Of a stretch of DNA of 64,000 nt, positions 57,789 through 64,000 are shown piece by piece (position 1 is the stretch's first letter; every line of letters starts with the position of its first letter). The DNA is from Thauera sp. 28 (GTDB taxonomy: Bacteria; Pseudomonadota; Gammaproteobacteria; Burkholderiales; Rhodocyclaceae): positions 62,001 to 126,000 of the forward strand of contig NZ_AMXA01000010.1 of the NCBI RefSeq assembly GCF_000310145.2. The letters run 5' to 3'. The notes under the pieces are model-generated. The model did no database searches and had not been told where the DNA came from. It was given only the letters and a program-made list of their open reading frames with translations. Made by a program: the position numbers and the translations under genes.

Positions 57789-59138
57789 CAATGCTCTCAA
57801 CTTAACGCTCCCTTATAGGACATATGCAAATGTGGCTTGCTTCGGGGCGGTCGTGGGTAGCTTCTGCCTGGCTGGATGCGGCATCGACTGCGGCCCATGG
57901 CGGCCAGGGTATCGGGCAATGCCGCCCATGCCTGAGCGATGCCGAGCAGGCACCCGGCGAGGATGGGCTTGAGTGCGCCGAATGCGTAGGTGCGATTCGG
58001 GCGGGAGTCGGTCTGGATGGCGTCGTCGGTGCCGCTGCCGCTGAGCAGTGCGCACAGGTTGTCGGCCAGGATCTTGGCGGCGAAGTCCTGCTGCAGGGCG
58101 AGGTAGTTCAACCCCGTCGTGGCCTCGAGGCGCAGACGATGCTTGATGCGCTTGAAGGCCTCCTCGACGCGCCAGCGCTGGTGATAGAGCGCGCTGAACT
58201 GCGCGGCCGGATACGACTGGGCATCGAGCAGGTTGGTCATCAGGACGCGGATCTGGCCGTTCGGAGCGATGTTGCGGATCAGGCGCACGGTGGTGGCGGT
58301 GCGGGCCAGATCGAACGTGCTGGCATCGCGTGCGGTGGGCGGCGACAGTGTGACCACGCGCTCGGCCTCGTTCGAGCGTCGGAAGTCGGCGACGCAACGC
58401 CAGCCGCTGGCATCGACGCGCAGACAGAAGGCCATGCCGTGTTGCGCCAGCGTCGCCGCCATGGTGTTGCCGACGTAACCTCGGTCGAGCACGAGCAGAT
58501 CCTGCGCCGGATCGAGTGCGTCGAGCGCCTCGAACAGCATCTGCCGCTCCGAGCCGTCGGCCGGATGCAGACTGGCGTGCAGCGTGAGTTCGGTGCCCGG
58601 CAGAAACAAGGCAAACGCGTAGTGGTCCGCCGTCAGTGCGGCCGTCTTGCGTGTCGACACACGCAGGCGCGACGCATCAGCCGCCACCACGCGGCGGCCA
58701 TTCCAGCGTGCCGCCTCGATGTGCGGGCGCGCCAGGTGCAGCAGGTGCGCACTGGCCAATTCGAACAGCCGGCCCGAAAACCCCTGGCGGGCCTTGCTGA
58801 AGGCCTGTGCGCTGACCTCGCGGATCCGCCCGGGCACCGCATGCAGGCGACCAAAAAAGGCGTCGAGTTCGGCTTGAACGCTCGCGCACATGCCCGAGAT
58901 CATCATGGCCGCCAGGCGCGGCAGGGTGAGCTTGCGATCGCGGGTGAAAGCCCCAGGCCGAAGACGTACCTGCTCGGCCAGCGCGGGCTCGAGCAGAAAG
59001 TCAGCGAACTCGGACAGCAGCGACTCGTGGTCGAGTATTCGAGTTCATATTGTCTATTTATCAATGACTTAACGAACGACATTTTACCCGTTTCCCATAG
59101 GGCTCACAAGGGCTATAAGCTAAAGTTGAGAGCATTGG
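57789..59138 (-). mobile_element. IS4-family insertion sequence
   Basis: About 1350 bases bounded by 16-base perfect inverted repeats (CCAATGCTCTCAACTT at the left, its reverse complement at the right). The target duplication TTCGATAC is at 57781-57788 and 59139-59146; it may extend by a few more C residues. The transposase is on the minus strand. Confidence 0.9.
57797..58906 (-). CDS. IS4-family transposase, possibly 5'-frameshifted
   Basis: A 369-residue DDE transposase part: first Asp in RRVVAADASRLRV, second in DLLVLDRGYVGNT, and the YREK-type signature with Glu in YHQRWRVEEAFKRIKHRL. The same frame continues about 50 residues upstream of the ATG at 58906 with protein-like sequence (HESLLSEFADFLLEPALAEQ; RPGAFTRDRKLTLPRLAAMM) but no start codon before a stop. 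An ATG about 140 bases upstream is in another frame, so a small indel near the 5' end probably disables the normal start. Internal starting at 58906 would lose the N-terminal domain. Confidence 0.85.
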   Translation of the reverse strand: MMISGMCASVQAELDAFFGRLHAVPGRIREVSAQAFSKARQGFSGRLFELASAHLLHLARPHIEAARWNGRRVVAADASRLRVSTRKTAALTADHYAFALFLPGTELTLHASLHPADGSERQMLFEALDALDPAQDLLVLDRGYVGNTMAATLAQHGMAFCLRVDASGWRCVADFRRSNEAERVVTLSPPTARDASTFDLARTATTVRLIRNIAPNGQIRVLMTNLLDAQSYPAAQFSALYHQRWRVEEAFKRIKHRLRLEATTGLNYLALQQDFAAKILADNLCALLSGSGTDDAIQTDSRPNRTYAFGALKPILAGCLLGIAQAWAALPDTLAAMGRSRCRIQPGRSYPRPPRSKPHLHMSYKGALS

Positions 59139-59261
59139 TTCGATACCCCCCCCGATTGTCGTCCCTTTTCCGAAATTGCCTCCAACGTCGGCTAGGGTTT
59201 GAAGGCCGTGATTGCAAAAGCGCGGTGGTGGCACGTTTTTTAACAGTTACCTTCAAGGGGT

Positions 59262-59904
59262 CACTGCGCCTTCTCGGCTAACCGCGAGCGCTTGCTCAAG
59301 GAGGGCGTGATGTACGAGTTCTTCGGCGGCGTGATCACGATCGCCGAATGGGCCGAGCTGGTGTCCTATGAGCATTTCAGCGTCGTCAGCTAGCTCAGCG
59401 GGCGTGGGCCTCGCACAAGAGCATGGTCGCGCGCGACGACTCGGATGAGCCGTCTGGGCCGGCTCCGGGCCGCAATCCCGAGGTCAATTTCCGAGGCCAG
59501 AACCGCTCGAACGCGACGCACATCTCGCGTAACGACCCCGATTTGCCGCTCGCGAGCAAAGGTGGCGGCATGGCGTTTCTAAGCTACGCCACGCATGCCT
59601 TGGCCGAAAATCGGCACAGGCCGCTCTTCGATTTGCACACACACACGGCTGCAGCCACCGGGACCGTCGAACGTGAGGCTGCGCTGTTGCATGTCAAGAG
59701 TAGCGTCAAGCCGGCGAGCGGGAGCCGCAAACCCACCGTCGCTGCAGACCGGGGTTACGACACCGCCGAGTTCGTGGGCGCCCTGACGGCACAGGGGTTG
59801 CACCCAACGTGGCCGGCAGCGAACCCCACGCCGGGGTTCTTCAGCGTCGATTCTTTCCAGCAAAGCTGGAAGCCGAAGGTGACGACGCATTTTCCAACAC
59901 GTTG
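59262..59904 (+). pseudogene. Remnant of an IS5-family element
   Basis: This segment matches the middle and end of the intact IS5-type element at 60008-61391 (from its base about 60415 on), with stop codons (for example after HFSVVS near 59390), a large internal deletion that joins about 60935-equivalent to 61313-equivalent, and a 5' end missing. It keeps the right end CAACACGTTG followed by CTAG. Plus-strand reading gives FRGQNRSNATHISRNDP and GGGMAFLSYATHALAENRH, the same as the intact transposase with substitutions. Confidence 0.85.
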
Positions 59905-60007
59905 CTAGGAGTGGCCCACCCGCCGATGGCATGGGGTGGCTGGCGATAACGATGGGTGCCTCAAAATTGAGCAAGAAGACCTGGAAATACTAAGTTTCTT
60001 AAACTAG

Positions 60008-61391
60008 CAGGTTGTTGATTTAGCTAAAACCGAGCACCGGCAAGGCTTTCCCGGACGTTACAATACGATCTGCATTACCACTCGAATTGCTCCGATGCGC
60101 GGCACCGACCATAAACAGAGCCCCCTGTTCAGCTACGTTAATCTCGAGGATCGAATTCCCCGAGACCATCCGCTGCGTCGCGTGAAGGTGCTCGCCGATC
60201 TGGTTTTGCGTTCGATGTCTGCGCATTTCGATGCGCTCTATGCCGAAGGCGGACGTCCCTCGATTGCGCCGGAACGATTGCTGCGGGCCTCGCTGCTGCA
60301 ATGCTTGTTTTCGATCCGCTCGGAACGCGCGCTGGTCGAACATATCGACTTCAACATGATGTACCGCTGGTTCGTCGGGCTGACGCTGGACGAGGCGATC
60401 TGGGATCACTCGACGTTCTCGGCCAACCGAGATCGCCTGCTCAAGGAGAGCGTGATGCGCGAGTTCTTCGGCGGCGTGGTCGCGATCGCCGAATGGGCCG
60501 AGTTGGCGTCCGATGAGCATTTCAGCGTCGACGGCTCGCTGCTGCGGGCGTGGGCCTCGCACAAGAGCATGGCCGCACGCGACGGCTCGGACGAGCCACC
60601 CGGACCGGATCAGGGGCGCAACCCCGAGGTCGATTTCCGGGGCAAGAAACGCTCGAAAGCAACGCACGTTTCGCGCACAGACCCCGAGTCCCTGTTGGCG
60701 AGCAAGGGCGGCGGCATGGCGTTTCTGAGCTACACCACGCATGCACTGGCCGAGAACCAGCACGGGCTGATCGTCGATGTGCACACGACCCCAGCCACCG
60801 GGACCGCCGAACGTGAGGCCGCGCTGGTGATGCTCAAGCGCAGCGTCAAGCCAGCGAGCGGGGGCCGCAAACCCACCGTGGCTGCGGATCGCGGTTACGA
60901 CACTGCCAAATTCGTGGGCGCCCTGACGGCACTGGGCATCGCCCCGCATGTGGCTGCCAAGACCCAGGGCAGTGCAGTGCCCGAACACATCAAGACCACC
61001 GAAGGCTATAGGGTCAGTCTGCGTCGTCGAAAGATGATCGAGGAAGCCTTCGGCTGGGTGAAGGATATCGGCACGCTGCGCCGTTTGATGGCGCGCGGCC
61101 TGGACAAGATTCGCGCGCATGCGCTGCTCAATTTCGCCGTGTACAACCTGACGCGATTGGGCAATCTGCTGGCGCCGTAATTTGTTGGCGCTCGCGCGCC
61201 ATTCGAAGTGCGGCATGGGATAGGAAACAACGTCTTTGCAGCGACGGGAGCGCTGCTGAATTGCGGTAGCGGAATCGGCTCGAAAGACGGCTGGAAAGTG
61301 CTTCATGCCAAACCACGCCGGGGTTCTTCAGCGTCGATTTTTCCCAGCCAACCTGGAAACCGAAGGTGATGATGCAATTTTCAACACCCTG
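60008..61391 (+). mobile_element. IS5-family insertion sequence
   Basis: About 1384 bases. The ends are short imperfect inverted repeats (left CAGGTTGTTGATTT, right reversed CAGGGTGTTGAAAATT), flanked by the 4-base duplication CTAG (60004-60007 and 61392-61395), typical of the IS5 family. The transposase frame is intact. The 210 bases after the gene include a stretch also found at the end of the remnant copy (CCGGGGTTCTTCAGCGTCGA). Confidence 0.8.
60095..61180 (+). CDS. IS5-family transposase
   Basis: A 361-residue transposase with the DUF772-type N-terminal domain (RRVKVLADLVLRSMSAHFDA; PSIAPERLLRASLLQCLFSI) and a DDE core: first Asp in HFSVDGSLLRAWAS, second in TVAADRGYDTAKFVG, Glu in RRRKMIEEAFGWVKDIG. 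The frame is intact, so the element could be active. It is the likely parent type of the remnant just upstream. Confidence 0.92.
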   Translation: MRGTDHKQSPLFSYVNLEDRIPRDHPLRRVKVLADLVLRSMSAHFDALYAEGGRPSIAPERLLRASLLQCLFSIRSERALVEHIDFNMMYRWFVGLTLDEAIWDHSTFSANRDRLLKESVMREFFGGVVAIAEWAELASDEHFSVDGSLLRAWASHKSMAARDGSDEPPGPDQGRNPEVDFRGKKRSKATHVSRTDPESLLASKGGGMAFLSYTTHALAENQHGLIVDVHTTPATGTAEREAALVMLKRSVKPASGGRKPTVAADRGYDTAKFVGALTALGIAPHVAAKTQGSAVPEHIKTTEGYRVSLRRRKMIEEAFGWVKDIGTLRRLMARGLDKIRAHALLNFAVYNLTRLGNLLAP

Positions 61392-61622
61392 CTAGGTCGG
61401 GGAGTTAGTTTAAGAAAGTTGTGTTTTGTGGGCCACAACGAGGACGGAACCGGATGTTGCTCTAAAGCGGTCCTGGGTGCCTTGCGTCCTTTGACACCCC
61501 AAAAGCGGAGCGTATAACGGGACCAGCTTGGTCCGCGACAGAGTGCATTTTCCTTTTTTCGATTGAGGTTTTTCGTTCGCTAAGAGATCAACAGGAGCAA
61601 CCTGGCCTTGCGGTTCTCCAGG

Positions 61623-62855
61623 TCAGCCTGGGGTCGGCCTTTCAAGTTTCGCGTGAAGCAGTCGGTGCACCATGTGCTCCGCAGGGAGGACGTCCAGCAT
61701 CTGTTGCAACTGACCGAGAGCGCGGTCGAGGCACTGGGCTCGTCCGCCGGCCTCGAGCAAATGATCGAAAGCGGCCAGGATTTCACCGGTGCTCACCTCG
61801 AAGGCTCGCCCAGCGCTGATCCAGTGCAGCGCGAGCAAGGCGCAGTCCGCTGCAAAGCTGGGCTGGCACTCGGAAAAATCCTTTGCGGCCCGGATGAGTG
61901 TGCGGTGATCCACCGGCGAGCGTCGTGCAAGTTCGCTCGCCAGCGCGTACAGGCCGGCATCTTTTGCGGCAGCGAACCATTTGCCTTCGTCACCCGGGCT
62001 TCGGTCGATCAGATCCTGTAGGACCAGCTCGGGTGCTTTGTGCGGATATCTCTTGCAGAGGGCACGGAAGGTGGGGAGGTAAGTGCCCGCGTAGTTGGCC
62101 TCGATGGCGTAGCGGGCGTAGGCCTCATCGGCGCGGCCGCAGGACAAGAGGATGGCTTCGCAGGCCCGGGCGACCTCGTCGCGCGGGGCGCTCTGCTCTC
62201 GCAGGGCTTCCGCGTATTGCAGGGCCTCTTCCGTGCGCCCCAGGGCGGCCAAGGCCTTCACGCCCCACTGGTGATCGTGCCAAAGCCTGTAGGGGCACTT
62301 GTCGAGGAGGCCTAGGAGGCGATCGTACTGTCCAGCCGCCAGCATTGCCGAGAGGCCCACGTTGGTGCCATGAAAGTACACGTGTTCCTGCGGATACCGG
62401 CGCCAAGCCGTCTCGATTGTCAGTGCCAGTGCGTCGGCCCACTCGGCTGCAAGTGTGGGGCTCGCGCATAGCGTGCCCCAGTGGTCACCCAGCGGTTCGA
62501 TGTACGGAATGGATTCTGCGCCGTGGGCTTCAAAAAGTGCTCCGAGCCATCGGCGACGTGTCGGCAGATCAGCCGGGGCATCCGCAATCAAGGGCACCAG
62601 GGCATCGATCGCTCTGTTTACCGCGTTGCTAATCGACCCCGACGAGCTGTCCACGTGTTCGATCGCTGGCGAGATACGCACCAGAAACATGACTGCGCCC
62701 TCGGCGCCGCGCACGGGGTCCTTGCGGGCCACGGCCTTGATCTCGGAGACGGCTTCGCGGATGCGGGTGATGGCAGGCTGGGCCTTCCAGCCGAAGGTGT
62801 GGCGCCGAAAGCGCGCAGCGAATTCCCAGGTGGCCTTGTCAGTCTTTGTGCTCAT
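61623..62855 (-). CDS. Helical-repeat protein of unknown function
   Basis: A 410-residue all-helical protein with TPR-like pairs of helices (GQYDRLLGLLDKCPYRLWHD; ALGRTEEALQYAEALREQSA; CGRADEAYARYAIEANYAGT). Block APELVLQDLIDRSPGDEGKW resembles the tail of SWIM-finger/DUF6880-type proteins. No catalytic motif is visible. It is divergent from the next gene, whose product is also a helical-repeat protein, about 260 bases away, so the two may share a control region and a process. Function unknown. Confidence 0.75.
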   Translation of the reverse strand: MSTKTDKATWEFAARFRRHTFGWKAQPAITRIREAVSEIKAVARKDPVRGAEGAVMFLVRISPAIEHVDSSSGSISNAVNRAIDALVPLIADAPADLPTRRRWLGALFEAHGAESIPYIEPLGDHWGTLCASPTLAAEWADALALTIETAWRRYPQEHVYFHGTNVGLSAMLAAGQYDRLLGLLDKCPYRLWHDHQWGVKALAALGRTEEALQYAEALREQSAPRDEVARACEAILLSCGRADEAYARYAIEANYAGTYLPTFRALCKRYPHKAPELVLQDLIDRSPGDEGKWFAAAKDAGLYALASELARRSPVDHRTLIRAAKDFSECQPSFAADCALLALHWISAGRAFEVSTGEILAAFDHLLEAGGRAQCLDRALGQLQQMLDVLPAEHMVHRLLHAKLERPTPG

Positions 62856-63117
62856 GAAATCGCGATATTGTTTGGTCCGTCATGGGGCGGGAAGTCGGCG
62901 ACGTCGGGAAGCCGAGTACGTGATGCGCAGGTGCGCTGTTCGGTTTGCGTCCCGGCGAGGAGGTGTTGCGCAGGTCCGGCGTGGTCCCGCAACATCGGTA
63001 TTTTCTCCCCAATCCGACTCTGTGACCGTGGCCGAATGACGAGAGGGCTTTTGAGCCAGCTTCACCGCAAGCAGGTGAGCTTTCATCGCACTGCCCGGAG
63101 TCCCGATACCGAAGCCC

Positions 63118-64000
63118 ATGGACAACCAGCAACAAGTCATCGACTACCTTGAGAGCCTTGGCGCGGCGGCGTTGCGCAAGGTGCTGCTCGAGGCCGCCTT
63201 CAACAACGCCGAACTGTGGAAGCGCCTGGTGACCCAGGTGACGGCAGCAAAGCGTCCGGGCTTGCGAACGCTCGAGAAGGCACTTCTGCATAGCCTCACT
63301 CCCGAAGGCAGTTTCGGCTGGGCGGATGACGCCGGCTACGCCGATCGTGTGGAAGATGCGGTCCGACTGCTCGACGCACGCATCGGAGACGGCGATCCTG
63401 CCTTGCTTGAGCTCGTCGAGAAGCTCATCGACCTCGTCGAGCGGTCAGTCGAGCAATTCCACGAGTCCTCTGGCCTCCTGGATGATGCGATCCGTGACCT
63501 CCACCGAACGCATCTCGACGCCTGCGCTGCACTCCGCATTCCTCCGGAAGACGTGGGGCGCGCGCTATTCCGACGGCAACTCGAGGACCGCTGGGGGTTT
63601 CTTCCCGAAATCATCGAGGACTACTTCGAACTGATCGGTGAAGCCGGCCAGTCTGCGTACTGGCGGGCCGCCTTCGAAGCCTGGGAAGTCTTGCCCGCCC
63701 TTGAGGCCGGAGACAGGAGCTCCTCGGTTAGCTCAAGGCGCCATGCGATCGAAGCAATCGTCGAAGGAAGGCTGGCTCAGGCTGGCGATCTGGACGCCCT
63801 GATCCGCGCGAAAGCCAGAAATCTCTCCCGAAGTGGTCGCCATCTGGAGCTCGCAAAGCTTTGCCGCGAACATGGGCGGCTTGACGAGGCGATTCGTTGG
63901 GCGGAGGAGGGCTTCGAAGCGTTTCCTATTAACGAGTCCTACCCGCTCGAGAGTCTCTTGGTCGAGCTCTATCGCGAAAGGGGGGATTACGAAAAGGTCG
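63118..64000 (+). CDS. DUF6880-like helical protein, runs off the window
   Basis: The frame is open from ATG at 63118 to the window end (294 residues seen), so the C-terminus is missing. The start reads MDNQQQVIDYLESLGAAAL. Blocks such as LLELVEKLIDLVERSVEQF and DLHRTHLDACAALRIPPEDV, then RALFRRQLEDRWGFLPEI and GEAGQSAYWRAAFEAWEVLP, are what I recall of the DUF6880 family. TPR-like repeats follow (AKLCREHGRLDEAIRWAEEG). Function unknown. It is divergent from the gene at 61623-62855. Confidence 0.8.
   Translation, partial: MDNQQQVIDYLESLGAAALRKVLLEAAFNNAELWKRLVTQVTAAKRPGLRTLEKALLHSLTPEGSFGWADDAGYADRVEDAVRLLDARIGDGDPALLELVEKLIDLVERSVEQFHESSGLLDDAIRDLHRTHLDACAALRIPPEDVGRALFRRQLEDRWGFLPEIIEDYFELIGEAGQSAYWRAAFEAWEVLPALEAGDRSSSVSSRRHAIEAIVEGRLAQAGDLDALIRAKARNLSRSGRHLELAKLCREHGRLDEAIRWAEEGFEAFPINESYPLESLLVELYRERGDYEKV

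Noticed and set aside
57824-59281. A 485-codon plus-strand frame
   Set aside because: Antisense to the IS4 transposase and extending past the IS end; no motifs.

Overview
The window is high-GC DNA whose first 33 kb is a conserved housekeeping set (hslO, tex, ygiQ, lolCD, comEC, rsgA, orn, rpmE, dus, acnB). Family content and neighbourhoods, such as orn divergent from an M48 peptidase/rsgA pair and a B-type aconitase, fit a betaproteobacterium, most likely Rhodocyclales (Azoarcus/Thauera-like). The genus is inferred from memory of families, not from a search.

Region 1 (1-32.9 kb) is ordinary chromosome with short gaps, sensible start sites and few oddities. The main ones are an Hsp33 (hslO) that has lost all four zinc-binding cysteines, a diverged TrmB-like methyltransferase, and a K+ channel/TrkA protein followed by two small genes. 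It ends with acnB and a clear terminator.

Region 2 (32.9-64 kb) is an accessory region. It carries complete copies of four insertion sequences (IS21, IS66, IS4 and IS5 families), decayed genes (a TIR/caspase-like gene, an sdhB fragment, a second IS5-type copy), AT-rich patches and many unfamiliar genes. In order: an exonuclease/thermonuclease fusion; an unknown coiled-coil protein behind a promoter full of palindromes; a NYN-LOTUS RNase-like gene whose 3' end is cut by IS21; TIR/caspase remnants; a two-gene operon of a secreted protein and a membrane-anchored CHAT protease; a repeat protein; IS66; an unusual overlapping operon; another long repeat protein; IS4; IS5; and a divergent pair of helical-repeat genes, the last of which runs off the window.

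The most unusual block is 49.7-54.7 kb. Its lead gene encodes a 471-residue protein with what look like the three palm motifs of a family A (Pol I-like) polymerase. It is joined by ATGA/GTGA-type overlaps to a 75-residue protein and a Lon-like AAA+ ATPase without a protease domain. A second overlapping run follows 62-149 bases later: two paralogous zinc-ribbon proteins, a 51-residue protein and a short member of a 27-residue tandem-repeat family. Two larger members of that family lie at 44.8 kb and 56.4 kb. A 15-base element, TTAAGAAAAAACTTG, occurs identically upstream of the polymerase operon and of the 55.6 kb genes, and in diverged form upstream of the 44.8 kb repeat gene, which suggests one regulon. 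No function is known to me for this set; a replication module or a conflict (defence) system are both possible.
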